The translations under genes and the position numbers were made by a program. From a virus, in IMG/VR virus record IMGVR_UViG_3300021356_000015, positions 1 to 64,000 of that record: DNA of 64,000 nucleotides; one strand, given 5' to 3'. The notes below the pieces were generated by a model. The model was not told where the DNA came from. It searched no databases and was given only the letters and a program-made list of their open reading frames with translations. The first letter of the stretch is position 1. Each line of letters begins with the position of its first letter. Below are positions 1 through 8,425 of this stretch, piece by piece.

Positions 1-830
1 TGGAAACCTTGATCAGCTGCTTGACCAGCTTCACCTTGGAAACCTTGATCACCTTGGAAACCTTGATCACCTTGGAAACCTTGATCACCTTGGAAACCTT
101 GATCACCTTGGAAACCAACTCCATCGTTTCCTTGAGCGCCTTGGAAACCTTGTGCACCTGTATCACCTTGGAAGCCAACTCCATCGTTACCTTGAGCGCC
201 TTGGAAACCCTGGGCTCCATCTTGTGTGCCTCCTTGAGGATCTGCCCAATATACATTGTAGTTATTATTATCTACTTTTGTCAAGACTTGACCAGCAGAA
301 CCGCCATCTGGTAATTCAATCGGGTGCTCTAATAAGAACCAGCAATCATCTTCAACTTGTGCTTCAGGTAAAACATATTCAACTGGAGTTGGAGGAGGTC
401 CACCGGCCAATTGATCTGTATAAACAGTAGCACTGGGCTTCATTCTCTTTGCTTTTTCCCATTCTGGAAGTTGAGACCATACATCCCAACCTAAATTACC
501 ATCATTTCCAAAATAACCTAAGGGTAAAAGTACATATGTTTCAGGTTCTATACTCCCGTCACCAGCTGGGTCAATTACATGAACCATCATACCTAGCGAT
601 CTTCTACCTGTCGTTTTACCTTCGTCTCCTGAACTTGTAAATCCTTCATGAGCAGCTACTACTCCTTCATCATAAATTGGTATTGCGTTTCTATCTTCTA
701 AAGTGATTACGGTTTGATAACCGCCCTTTAAATACTGTGCTAGTAAGAGGCCCTCAAAAGAAGAATTATTTTGATCAGGGGATAGCCACGTGTTAAATGC
801 TATGTTAGAAATTGGATTATTAGTTGGCAT
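1..830 (-). CDS. Collagen-like virion/tail-fibre protein, C-terminus cut by window edge
   Basis: The gene runs off the left edge; start ATG is at 828-830. The first ~165 residues are nearly identical to those of the next gene (both begin MPTNNPISNIAFNTWLSPDQ), so the two arose by duplication of an N-terminal module, probably the part docking to the virion. From about residue 199 the protein becomes Gly-X-Y repeats (GFQGDQ, GAQGNDGVGFQ), as in collagen-like phage fibres, which form trimeric stalks. A late-promoter-like motif lies 31 bases upstream. It is probably a tail-fibre or adhesin subunit, but the tip is not visible and the receptor is unknown. Confidence 0.75.
   Translation of the reverse strand, partial: MPTNNPISNIAFNTWLSPDQNNSSFEGLLLAQYLKGGYQTVITLEDRNAIPIYDEGVVAAHEGFTSSGDEGKTTGRRSLGMMVHVIDPAGDGSIEPETYVLLPLGYFGNDGNLGWDVWSQLPEWEKAKRMKPSATVYTDQLAGGPPPTPVEYVLPEAQVEDDCWFLLEHPIELPDGGSAGQVLTKVDNNNYNVYWADPQGGTQDGAQGFQGAQGNDGVGFQGDTGAQGFQGAQGNDGVGFQGDQGFQGDQGFQGDQGFQGDQGFQGEAGQAADQGF
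35..117. repeat. 18-bp tandem repeat encoding GFQGDQ
   Basis: Four perfect copies plus a partial copy of an 18-base unit (ccttggaaaccttgatca on the plus strand). On the minus strand each unit reads as the hexapeptide GFQGDQ inside the collagen-like gene. A degenerate second array continues to about 235. Near-identity at DNA level suggests recent expansion or contraction by slippage or recombination. Confidence 0.9.
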
Positions 831-860
831 ATCTTAATTAATTTTTTTAAGATTCATTTT

Positions 861-871
861 ACTTATATATC
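861..871 (-). promoter_or_regulatory. Late-promoter-like motif before the collagen-like gene
   Basis: The minus strand reads GATATATAAG, 31 bases before the start at 830. It matches the motif repeated before the structural genes in this window. Confidence 0.5.
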
Positions 872-902
872 AAAAAAGGCCAAGCTAAATGCTTGACCTT
901 TT
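872..902 (-). terminator. Intrinsic terminator after the 651-aa fibre gene
   Basis: On the minus strand AAGGTCAAGC pairs with GCTTGGCCTT (one G-U) around a 5-base loop, followed by six T. It lies just past the stop at 931 and before the promoter motif of the next gene. Confidence 0.75.
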
Positions 903-930
903 AAAATTTATAGTAATTAGCATGTTTAGT

Positions 931-2886
931 TTATGGCAACCAAGTATTGTCTAAACTTGCTCTTCTCCATACGCCGTCTGCAACACAAATGTAAATGTAA
1001 TCCAAATCGAATCTAATGTCTCCTTTTAAACCGCCAGCAGGATCGTTTGGACCTGTAGGTGGAGTTTCATCTACACTAAAGTTAAGAGTGTTTTGTACCT
1101 TTGTTGAATTAAGCGGAACGTTATTATCTCCGAAGTAAACAGAGTTATCTGATAAGAATAAGTGTCTAATCTTATACTCGGCTGAACCCAAATCATATGC
1201 CGCATTAGTGTCAGGAATCATGCTACTTTGCATAACGTCACTTCTTAGAGTGGAAAGTTCACCTAAAAGATTAACAGTACCGCCCATACCTGAATGGTTC
1301 GTGCAATAGTAGAATAATTGATCTGGCCACGATGAAGGTACCTCTAATACGATTCTTTCTGCTATAATTCCTGTTTCATCGTACTTAATCATATTGTATG
1401 TAAGCAATGGTCCAAAAATAGTACCTCCATTATGAGTACCATCTTCAGTACTTGAAAATAAGAATGGGTGTGTGGCCCAATCTACTCCAGTAACATCGAA
1501 GATATATTTTTTACCCTTAGTTAAGAATAATTCTTTTTGTTCAACGCCATCGATTTCAAACTTACTATTAGCCGAAACAGTTATTGTAAAATTAGCAACG
1601 TCTTGAAGTTCTGAAGGAAATGATGTTACAACCGGTTCAAAATTAAGACCGTAATTTGCTAATAGATCCATTATAGGAGTTACGGCGTTTGTATCATCTG
1701 GAGTTTGAGGATGAGTCCATGAGTTTATAGCTACAAACGTGCCGTTTAATGGAGAAGAAGATGAATCTGGATCTGTAGGCATTATGACACTAAACATATC
1801 TCCTTCGGCAATTTCAACTGGGCCATCCACTGCTAAACCAGAAGCTGTACCGTTGGCGCCAGGAGTAAGAGGGTGAGTCCATAAATTACCTATGAAAGTA
1901 GTAGTCATATTACCAGTAAGTCCTTGTTCACCTTGTGGCCCTTGGTCACCAGTAACACCAGGTGCAGATGATAAGTTAATGTTCCAGATTTCATTGCCTG
2001 AATAACCTGGACCTCCACCGGTTGCTTGAACGTGATTGTATACTAAAGAGCCAGTACCATCACCGTTATCTGTGTAATCGACAACAATACCTACTTGAAC
2101 ATATTCTGGATTTGCATCTGATTGAACAGTAATGTATTCACCTCCAGTAAAAGACAATCCTCCGTCTACAGTCATTGCAGGGAATGTTGGGTCGTTAGGA
2201 ATACGACTTTCTTGAATATCATGAGGACCATCATATTGTGTAGAAAAGTTTACGCTAGCTCCTGGAGAACCCGCTTCTCCAGCTGGAATAGAAATCCAGC
2301 CTACGCTATAGTCATCATCATTAAATTTTGAAAGTACTTGACCAGCAAAGCCTCCAGGAGGTAAAGGATGCTCAGTGAACTGAATAAGTTCTACCCAACA
2401 ATCATCTTCAACTTGCGGTTCAGGTAAAACATATTCAACTGGGACTGGAGGAGGTCCACCGGCAACCTGATCTGTATAAACAGTAGCACTAGGCTTCATT
2501 CTCTTTGCTTTTTCCCATTCAGGAAGCTGAGACCATGAATCCCAACCTAAATTATCATTATTTCCAAAATAACCTAAGGGTAAAAGTACGTATGTTTTAG
2601 GTAAAATAGAACCATCTCCGGCTGGATCAATTACATGAACCATCATACCCAACGATCTTCTACCCGTTGTTTTACCTTCATCTCCTGAACTTGTAAATCC
2701 TTCATGAGCAGCTATTACTCCTTCATCATAAATTGGTATAGCATCTCTATCATCTAGGGTAGTTACAGTTTGATAACCGCCCTTTAAATATTGTGCTAGT
2801 AGGAGACCCTCAAAAGAAGAATTATTTTGATCAGGGGATAGCCACGTGTTAAATGCTATGTTAGAAATTGGATTATTAGTTGGCAT
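931..2886 (-). CDS. Virion adhesin/fibre protein with collagen-like and cupredoxin-like segments
   Basis: 651 aa. Residues 1-165 duplicate the N-terminus of the gene to its left. A short Gly-X-Y stretch (GDQGPQGEQGLTG) lies near 315-330, and two WTHPxTP motifs lie between about 330 and 400. Residues ~440-547 resemble a cupredoxin fold: a THPF segment, then YYCTNHSGMGG, giving a His/Cys/His/Met set of possible copper ligands. The C-terminal ~100 residues (NTAAYDLGSAEYKIRHLFLS) look like the short end domain common on phage structural proteins. No promoter motif precedes it and only 15 bases separate it from the upstream gene, so it is probably co-transcribed. The domain calls are inference. 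Confidence 0.65.
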   Translation of the reverse strand: MPTNNPISNIAFNTWLSPDQNNSSFEGLLLAQYLKGGYQTVTTLDDRDAIPIYDEGVIAAHEGFTSSGDEGKTTGRRSLGMMVHVIDPAGDGSILPKTYVLLPLGYFGNNDNLGWDSWSQLPEWEKAKRMKPSATVYTDQVAGGPPPVPVEYVLPEPQVEDDCWVELIQFTEHPLPPGGFAGQVLSKFNDDDYSVGWISIPAGEAGSPGASVNFSTQYDGPHDIQESRIPNDPTFPAMTVDGGLSFTGGEYITVQSDANPEYVQVGIVVDYTDNGDGTGSLVYNHVQATGGGPGYSGNEIWNINLSSAPGVTGDQGPQGEQGLTGNMTTTFIGNLWTHPLTPGANGTASGLAVDGPVEIAEGDMFSVIMPTDPDSSSSPLNGTFVAINSWTHPQTPDDTNAVTPIMDLLANYGLNFEPVVTSFPSELQDVANFTITVSANSKFEIDGVEQKELFLTKGKKYIFDVTGVDWATHPFLFSSTEDGTHNGGTIFGPLLTYNMIKYDETGIIAERIVLEVPSSWPDQLFYYCTNHSGMGGTVNLLGELSTLRSDVMQSSMIPDTNAAYDLGSAEYKIRHLFLSDNSVYFGDNNVPLNSTKVQNTLNFSVDETPPTGPNDPAGGLKGDIRFDLDYIYICVADGVWRRASLDNTWLP

Positions 2887-2901
2887 GTCTTGATTATTTT
2901 T

Positions 2902-4200
2902 TTAAGAAATTACACAGTTATATGATACTGTACCTCCGACTCCGTTTGCACCGGTGTTATAGATCCACCAGTCAGCTCCGTTCCAACTAAATGCCTTTCT
3001 AGAAGCAAAGGCTACGGCTACACCGTTATTCACGTCTGCAAAGGCCTGAACTGAAGTTAAATCAGTAGCTATATTTTGATTAACTATCATATAAAAACGC
3101 GCAGACTCACCATTAGACGTTGCCGGGAAATTAATAGTTCCATCTGGTATTTGAGTAGAATTTATAGCTGTAATATTAGGAATTTCAACTAGATCAGGTA
3201 CATATTGTGAACCTTGATTATCAAAGATATAGCCCATTGCATTTGTCAAAGCATTCGCAGTGCTATCTGTATCAAATGCTGCATTTACATAATATGTTGT
3301 AGCTGTTGTTATATCACTCACATATGGTAATTCAACACTGGATACACTTCCGCCGTGTAGTAAGTAGATAGAATCATTAGTTCCACCACCTGAAGTAGCT
3401 GTACCAGTAGCTGAACAATTTAAGACAGTTCCAGCGTTATCATAACTAGCCGGAGCTGTTATTTCAACCGAGTAAGTTGTAGTGCCGTTAACATATTGAG
3501 CTGGCGTAATAGCTCCTACTATACCGACAGTTGACGTTGCTGTTACATTTTGACCAACTGTTCCGTTTGGAATAGTAATGGTTGTATCGCTACAGCTAAA
3601 GTCATTACCGCCGCCAACGAGGCCAATCGAGTCATCTTGACAAGTATCTAACGTGGCTACGCCAGCACCTATGAATCCATTAGGTATTAAGATTGAAGCA
3701 GTGTATGTCGTTGCTCCAGCTTGAATCGTAGAAGGCGAAACAGACTGTAAAGTACCTTGTGAAACAGATGCAAAGTTAATAGAAGGTTGATCTATTTGAC
3801 CAGTAGTCGTAGCTTGCATGGTAAACCCTGCATCAGTACACGTGAACTCTGGATCACCTCCACCTCCGTCTGTGTAATCGTCTACGGTTCCTGTACCATC
3901 AACTACACCACATGATGGATCATTGACAGAACTGACTTCTACCTTATAAGTACCAGCGGGTAAACCCTGAGTACCATCTGTATTTTGATTTGGATCTTCA
4001 TCTTGGTTTCCGAAGACATAGGTTAATGCAGTTGTTGAAGGACTAGGGTTTGACCAAGAATTATCAAAATTGGTAATAGTATTTGTGTCAAATTGTACCC
4101 AACTGCCGTTTACATCTACAAAGAGCGTGTATATGTACGGTCCCGAAGTATTTCCAGCCTGAACATTAGCTCTTACGCTTCCATTATTATAACTAGGCAT
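2902..4200 (-). CDS. Secreted-adhesin-like virion protein, unknown
   Basis: 432 aa, rich in Thr, Ser, Gly and Asn, with no signal peptide. It holds several ~80-residue beta-type units with paired cysteines (FTCTDAGFTM, FSCSDTTITI) and a segment ending GTYKVEVSSVNDPSC, which resembles the SprB-type repeat of flavobacterial gliding adhesins. It sits between two other adhesin-like genes under a late-promoter-like motif, so a place on the tail fibre or virion surface is likely. The exact role is not recognised. Confidence 0.5.
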   Translation of the reverse strand: MPSYNNGSVRANVQAGNTSGPYIYTLFVDVNGSWVQFDTNTITNFDNSWSNPSPSTTALTYVFGNQDEDPNQNTDGTQGLPAGTYKVEVSSVNDPSCGVVDGTGTVDDYTDGGGGDPEFTCTDAGFTMQATTTGQIDQPSINFASVSQGTLQSVSPSTIQAGATTYTASILIPNGFIGAGVATLDTCQDDSIGLVGGGNDFSCSDTTITIPNGTVGQNVTATSTVGIVGAITPAQYVNGTTTYSVEITAPASYDNAGTVLNCSATGTATSGGGTNDSIYLLHGGSVSSVELPYVSDITTATTYYVNAAFDTDSTANALTNAMGYIFDNQGSQYVPDLVEIPNITAINSTQIPDGTINFPATSNGESARFYMIVNQNIATDLTSVQAFADVNNGVAVAFASRKAFSWNGADWWIYNTGANGVGGTVSYNCVIS

Positions 4201-4220
4201 TCTATATTGCTTTTATGTTT

Positions 4221-4231
4221 TTTTATATATC
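4221..4231 (-). promoter_or_regulatory. Late-promoter-like motif
   Basis: The minus strand reads GATATATAAAA, 20 bases before the start at 4200. Confidence 0.55.
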
Positions 4232-4240
4232 TTATTGATT

Positions 4241-5722
4241 TTACGCATTTACTGTAACCCTTTCTATATCTGTGCACTGATTATTAGATTCTTCCACTCT
4301 TATCCAAATATCTCCGCTTGAGTATCCGGATAGAAGGAATGTTCCGTCTTGGTTTATTGTAACATCTTCTGCATCTGTAAATATGGTAGAAGGGTCAGAA
4401 GGATCTGTAGTTGAATACTGGAACGTTAAATCTCCCCATGTTCCTTCAGGTAAAGTAACATAAATTCCAGTTTGGTTAGAGCTTAGTGAAATTTGAAAAT
4501 CTTGGCATATTGACGGAGGAGGTAATTGAGAAGTACCACCAACTTCAGCTGTAGAAATATTTACACCGAATCCAACACATGCATCGGGCTCTCCTCCTGA
4601 TTCAGTAGTACTCAATGTTACTCCAAAGTTACCGCAATCTAAAGTTTCTCCACCTGATGCTGTTGTACTTAACGTTACTCCAAAGTTACCGCAATCTAAA
4701 GTTTCTCCACCCGATGCTGTTGTAGTAACATTTACTGTAAATCCTTCACATGGATTTGGTTCAGAAGGTATGTCTATGACTACAAACTCTGCACAGAAAA
4801 CATCTGCTGCTGAATCAACAACATACACTGTGTACTCTCCGGCCTCTAAATTTTCAAATCTAAATGTAGGACCATTAGCCGTTTGAGGAGTAGGCGCTTT
4901 AACATCTCCATTAAATGTAAATACAAGTTGAGAAGAGTCAGTCCAAGATCCGGAAAGAGTTAATTCAACCCAACCGTCTGAAGATCCAAATTCTATAGGT
5001 TGTGAAACGTTTGCTAGAACAAGATCTTCAAGTTCACACGGAATAGGATCTCCTTCTCCTCCAGAATCAGAAGTTACTAGAGAAACTGAGAATCCTTCAC
5101 ATGGATTAAACTGCTCTGTAATATTAGCAACTAATGTTAAGTCACAAACATAATCATTAACACCGCTATCGATTACATAAATTTGATATGTTCCTTGACC
5201 ATATCCATTAAATACATATCTACCTGCATTATCGATACTATCCCAAGTAACCGGAGTATTGTTAATGTAAAACTGAGGTACACCTTGTAAACCAAATAGC
5301 GATACAAGTATGCTTACGTCGTTTTGACCAGGCGAAGCTTGTCCGCTAACACTAACAAAACCACTTATATTACAAGCCTCTCCAGAAGTTGTATCTCCAC
5401 AGCACGATGGAATCCAAATAAGTTCATTGTCACTAAAGTAACCATCTGCAGTATATCTAGCGTAATCTTCTGACTGTGGTGTAATTCTGTGTAAAACTAA
5501 AGACTTATCCACGTCTGCATCAGAAAGACTGGTATCAGCATTAGAACCAAATATCTTATATCCTCCCAAGGTCTGCTCCATATAGAGCATATTGTAGTCC
5601 ATCTCCTCATGAGTTAGTGGACGACCTAAAGTATGTGGTTGCAAAGAGTAGAACTTTCCTGTTGGATTGTCCCTGTGTAAACCGTGACTAAAATTATATT
5701 CTTCTATCCTTTTAATGTCCAT
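4241..5722 (-). CDS. Virion adhesin with SprB-like repeats
   Basis: 493 aa. The N-terminal ~80 residues (THEEMDYNMLYMEQTLGGYK) look like a phage tail-attachment segment. Two ~90-residue units follow, each ending in AGEYTVYVVDS or QGTYQIYVIDS before a Cys. This is the pattern of SprB repeats, known from the mobile gliding adhesin of Flavobacteria. Near residues 330-400 a short unit built on ASGGETLDCGNFGVTLSTT is repeated, with very similar DNA. A late-promoter-like motif precedes it. A receptor-binding or surface-adhesion role is inferred, not shown. Confidence 0.5.
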   Translation of the reverse strand: MDIKRIEEYNFSHGLHRDNPTGKFYSLQPHTLGRPLTHEEMDYNMLYMEQTLGGYKIFGSNADTSLSDADVDKSLVLHRITPQSEDYARYTADGYFSDNELIWIPSCCGDTTSGEACNISGFVSVSGQASPGQNDVSILVSLFGLQGVPQFYINNTPVTWDSIDNAGRYVFNGYGQGTYQIYVIDSGVNDYVCDLTLVANITEQFNPCEGFSVSLVTSDSGGEGDPIPCELEDLVLANVSQPIEFGSSDGWVELTLSGSWTDSSQLVFTFNGDVKAPTPQTANGPTFRFENLEAGEYTVYVVDSAADVFCAEFVVIDIPSEPNPCEGFTVNVTTTASGGETLDCGNFGVTLSTTASGGETLDCGNFGVTLSTTESGGEPDACVGFGVNISTAEVGGTSQLPPPSICQDFQISLSSNQTGIYVTLPEGTWGDLTFQYSTTDPSDPSTIFTDAEDVTINQDGTFLLSGYSSGDIWIRVEESNNQCTDIERVTVNA

Positions 5723-5746
5723 GCCTGGATTGCGTGTTTTTCATCT

Positions 5747-5758
5747 CTTTATATATTC
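5747..5758 (-). promoter_or_regulatory. Late-promoter-like motif
   Basis: The minus strand reads GAATATATAAAG, 25 bases before the start at 5722. Confidence 0.55.
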
Positions 5759-5761
5759 TCC

Positions 5762-6325
5762 TCACCCGCATGGATTTTTAGTTACTCTTGGCATATCAGC
5801 TCTTCTAGCATTGGCCATATAAAGTTCTATTAGATTAGCGTATTGTATGTTCTTAATTATCTCAATATATTCACATGGATCAGTATAAAGCTCTGGATCT
5901 TGAATATATGGGAAACAAACGTAGGATTCAAATAAACCCTTCATATAAACATTCTGCCTAAATAGATCTTTAAGAGCTTTTACACTTAAACCGTTTAATC
6001 TTGAACCTTTTCCAGATTCAAATTCTCTTCTTAAATTGTTAATGAACATTGAAGTATCTTCTATGTCCTTAACTTTAAAGTTTAATAGCTCGAAAAAACC
6101 TTCGTTGCATGTTAAACAACCACAATAGTTTTCACTTTTAGCAACAAATGGATAATTTTTATCTATGTAATCTTTAAGTTCTCTTGGGCTATTAAATCTG
6201 GGTAAAGTCTTAGTTCCGTATTTTGAGATGCGGTGAAGTAAGATAGATGAAACTCTATCGTCATTGTCATCTATTGTCTGTAAAGTATCATAGATGCCTA
6301 AGAGAGTCAATCTATCAAATATCAT
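5762..6325 (-). CDS. Hypothetical protein, 187 aa
   Basis: Not recognised. It is soluble, with five cysteines, including a CGCLTC cluster near residue 70 that could bind a metal or form a disulphide. It starts immediately after the stop of the membrane-anchored coiled-coil gene and ends just before the promoter motif of the SprB-like gene. It therefore belongs to the same late transcript as the kinase-like and coiled-coil genes upstream. Confidence 0.55.
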   Translation of the reverse strand: MIFDRLTLLGIYDTLQTIDDNDDRVSSILLHRISKYGTKTLPRFNSPRELKDYIDKNYPFVAKSENYCGCLTCNEGFFELLNFKVKDIEDTSMFINNLRREFESGKGSRLNGLSVKALKDLFRQNVYMKGLFESYVCFPYIQDPELYTDPCEYIEIIKNIQYANLIELYMANARRADMPRVTKNPCG

Positions 6326-6721
6326 TTATCCATTTATAATTTCGGTTAAAAGCCAAGTTAATATTGCACCTAAAGAGGTAATGATTGCTAAACCTACTCT
6401 TGTAAAGTTAGATTTCCATCTAACAAGAGCCTTATGTTCTTCGAGTATCTCATCATACTGCTCTTCTTTATCCTCATGATCCTTTCTATAATCCGTATTC
6501 TTTTGAATTTGTACAAAAGCTCCATCAAATGGATTTAATAGCATCTTTTTAAGCTCAGACATATCTTCTTTAATCTCCTTTTGATTCTCTGTTAATTGAT
6601 CAATAGAAGAACTCATTTGTAGATAAGTAGGATCCTCTAATTTTTGTCTTAAATTAGCAAAAGCCGCTATAAGCTCTTGTACCAGATCCTCGTTAGATTT
6701 CTTCTGGTCTTCGCTCATCAA
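6326..6721 (-). CDS. Membrane-anchored coiled-coil protein, possible holin/XhlA-like
   Basis: 131 aa. A charged, helix-forming N-terminal region (about residues 5-105, with heptad-like EIKEDMSELKKML) is followed by one C-terminal membrane span (VGLAIITSLGAILTWLL). A cytoplasmic coiled coil plus one terminal span is the layout of XhlA-type lysis proteins and some small holins, but this is not proof. The start overlaps the stop of the kinase-like gene by 4 bases (ATGA), indicating translational coupling. No endolysin was recognised nearby. Confidence 0.5.
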   Translation of the reverse strand: MMSEDQKKSNEDLVQELIAAFANLRQKLEDPTYLQMSSSIDQLTENQKEIKEDMSELKKMLLNPFDGAFVQIQKNTDYRKDHEDKEEQYDEILEEHKALVRWKSNFTRVGLAIITSLGAILTWLLTEIING

Positions 6722-7446
6722 AGCTTGCTATTTTTTTGAGAGTTAATCCAATCAATACCTATTCTATTTTGAACAGGTCTTCCTAGCTTACGCATTATAG
6801 ACTTTTCAACTGCATCGATTAAGTCAGCGTTATCATAGCTAGAATTATCAATTATCATCATATCGTTTTTACCAAAAAGCTTTTGGAATCTACCCATATT
6901 GTCTTGGACTTGTTGCCATAGATTTTTAACCAAATCGTCTGGCAGCTTTCTAGCTCTGTTACGATTTCTTTCCATAGCAACATCAAGTGAAGTATTTACA
7001 TAGACCATGTACGCGTCGTATCCTAAATCCTCATAAAGCTTCTTTAAACTTTCAATCTTGCCGTAATCTTTTCCTGTGCCATCGACAACTTGACCAAGTC
7101 TGCCAGCAATATAGTTATTTTGTTGAGTTTTAGTGATGCTCTTAGCTCTGTCTCTAATTTGCATAACTTTATCCCATTCTTGCTTATTCTTAGCATACTT
7201 TGCTAAATCACCAATGTGATAGCCTGCTTTCTTAAGCATGGTCTCAAATGCATTGTCATTGTTGACAAGCTTTAATCCTGTCGAATAAGACACTGATCCC
7301 ATTTCACCTTTAGGGAATCCAAATAGTTCTCCAGCTATGAAAGATTTGCCAGATCCTGGTCCTCCAGCCATAAAAAAGACTTTTAAGATACCTGGGTCGT
7401 TGACACCTTCATTCATAAACTGCTCTAGAGTCAATAAATGTTTCAT
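6718..7446 (-). CDS. P-loop kinase (zeta-toxin/polynucleotide-kinase-like) with capsid-targeting-like N-terminus
   Basis: 242 aa. Walker A is AGGPGSGKS at about residues 27-35. The middle holds LVNNDNAF and VVDGTGK, and an Arg-rich lid (MERNRNRARKLPDD) lies near 155-170, as in zeta-toxin or polynucleotide-kinase-type phosphotransferases. The first 14 residues, MKHLLTLEQFMNEG, match a leader shared by four other late proteins here and resemble the T4 internal-protein capsid-targeting sequence. A late-promoter-like motif is 20 bases upstream. It may be packaged and injected with the DNA. The substrate is unknown. Confidence 0.6.
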   Translation of the reverse strand: MKHLLTLEQFMNEGVNDPGILKVFFMAGGPGSGKSFIAGELFGFPKGEMGSVSYSTGLKLVNNDNAFETMLKKAGYHIGDLAKYAKNKQEWDKVMQIRDRAKSITKTQQNNYIAGRLGQVVDGTGKDYGKIESLKKLYEDLGYDAYMVYVNTSLDVAMERNRNRARKLPDDLVKNLWQQVQDNMGRFQKLFGKNDMMIIDNSSYDNADLIDAVEKSIMRKLGRPVQNRIGIDWINSQKNSKL

Positions 7447-7465
7447 ATTTAAACGCGTTTGTTTA

Positions 7466-7476
7466 CAATATATATC
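7466..7476 (-). promoter_or_regulatory. Late-promoter-like motif
   Basis: The minus strand reads GATATATATTG, 20 bases before the kinase-like gene and just past the upstream terminator. Confidence 0.5.
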
Positions 7477-7481
7477 AAACT

Positions 7482-7505
7482 AAAAAGGACCCAATGGGTC
7501 CTTTT
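7482..7505 (-). terminator. Intrinsic terminator
   Basis: A perfect stem AAAGGACCC / GGGTCCTTT with a 3-base loop is flanked by A and T runs. It ends the transcript of the oxygenase and small membrane protein genes. Confidence 0.8.
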
Positions 7506-7537
7506 ATGTCAATCTTCGTATTCTCCGCTCCAATAAT

Positions 7538-7645
7538 TCATGATGTTAAAATTAAAATCATTAAAGTAACTAAAAAGCCTATAAATCCAAAAGCGACGGC
7601 CTTTTCTGAAAAATCAGTTTGCTCTTTTCTACGACCTTGATTCAT
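7538..7645 (-). CDS. Small single-span membrane protein, 35 aa
   Basis: The start ATG overlaps the TGA of the oxygenase-like gene by 4 bases (ATGA), a typical coupled arrangement. A charged N-terminus (MNQGRRKEQTDFSEK) is followed by one hydrophobic segment (AVAFGFIGFLVTLMILIL). Its own stop overlaps another ATG opening a 10-codon frame (7509-7541) that is too short to call. The function is unknown; a small lysis or membrane-targeting protein is possible. Confidence 0.55.
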   Translation of the reverse strand: MNQGRRKEQTDFSEKAVAFGFIGFLVTLMILILTS

Positions 7646-8229
7646 CGTTCAGTGCTAAAAAAGAAAACTTGAAAAAGACGGCCATCGTTAATGTCTTGTC
7701 CAAAGTAGTCAAGTGAAGTGTGGAACAAATCTCCACGATACATGATAAGTTTGTTGAACTTGTTACCGATGAAATCTACCATCTCCCACTTAGTCATGTC
7801 TTGAGAGTCCTTGTAGATAATCTTCATCATATCTTCATCATAAGTTCCGTCTGGATTTCTTGGAGCTCTATCCAATCCAGTTGGTTTATGCTTAAATAAA
7901 CCAGTGCCTCCTGTAACTGGAGCATCTGGAGTCAAGTAAAGAACTCCAGCCCAATTATTGTGTTGATCTGCATGGACCCAGCTACGATCTCTAGAGGTAG
8001 TATATTGGAAAGAACCAGTATAAGTATCAGGCCAGTAAGTAATTTTGCCCGCTAGCGGTTCAATAGCTTGTTGAATTAGCTTATAGGCGCTGCCTCCTTT
8101 TTTAGCTACACTTTTTGTTCTTTTACCGGGATAATTTCCCTGAACTTCAAAATCCAAACCAAGAGCCATATTTCTGGTCTCCATAGGATCGTTGTAAAAT
8201 TCGTCGATTACTAGTGAATTAAGTCTCAT
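7642..8229 (-). CDS. DUF6445-like 2-oxoglutarate/Fe(II) oxygenase-type protein
   Basis: 195 aa. It carries the pattern of 2OG-Fe(II) dioxygenases: HADQHNNWAGVLYLTP near residue 85 supplies the His-X-Asp pair, FHTSLDYFG near 170 the distal His, and GRLFQVFFF the downstream Arg. Related small oxygenase-like proteins are common in marine T4-like phages. The substrate is unknown; candidates are amino acids, nucleic acid bases or virion proteins. The transcript continues into the 35-aa membrane protein and ends at the 7482-7505 hairpin. Confidence 0.65.
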   Translation of the reverse strand: MRLNSLVIDEFYNDPMETRNMALGLDFEVQGNYPGKRTKSVAKKGGSAYKLIQQAIEPLAGKITYWPDTYTGSFQYTTSRDRSWVHADQHNNWAGVLYLTPDAPVTGGTGLFKHKPTGLDRAPRNPDGTYDEDMMKIIYKDSQDMTKWEMVDFIGNKFNKLIMYRGDLFHTSLDYFGQDINDGRLFQVFFFSTER

Positions 8230-8253
8230 TATTTAGATATGTTTAATTAAAAC

Positions 8254-8355
8254 CTAAGACTTAGCGGGAATCTTTTTGTAGTGCCTTTCACAGCGTTGTT
8301 CTACAAAACCTACCCACTTTGATAGTTTATCTGAGAAGCCGGCGTTTCCTTTCAA
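8254..8355 (-). CDS. Possible 33-aa protein with a non-ATG (TTG) start
   Basis: The interval 8230-8425 has no ATG-started frame on the minus strand. One frame, open from 8364 to the TAG at 8254, reads like protein (SDKLSKWVGFVEQRCERHYK), with good codon-like composition and a balanced charge pattern. The only plausible start is TTG at 8353-8355. A late-promoter-like motif lies at 8399-8410, and a small hairpin (AGGCG/CGCCT) lies between motif and start. It could also be a remnant of a longer gene. The function is unknown. Confidence 0.4.
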   Translation of the reverse strand: MKGNAGFSDKLSKWVGFVEQRCERHYKKIPAKS

Positions 8356-8398
8356 TCTTAGGCGCTACTAAGCGACGTATCGCCTTTCGCGTTGCTCT

Positions 8399-8410
8399 AC
8401 TTATATAACC
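8399..8410 (-). promoter_or_regulatory. Late-promoter-like motif variant
   Basis: The minus strand reads GGTTATATAAGT just downstream of the exported 77-aa gene. It could drive the small TTG-started frame and the oxygenase gene. Confidence 0.35.
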
Positions 8411-8425
8411 TAAGATTTAAAAGTT

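Noticed and set aside
35-235. Direct repeats at the left edge as a CRISPR array
   Set aside because: The 18-bp units are directly adjacent without spacers and translate as collagen-like GFQGDQ in frame.
7509-7541. Ten-codon frame MNYWSGEYED overlapping the stop of the 35-aa gene
   Set aside because: Too short to support, though its ATG overlaps the stop (ATGA).
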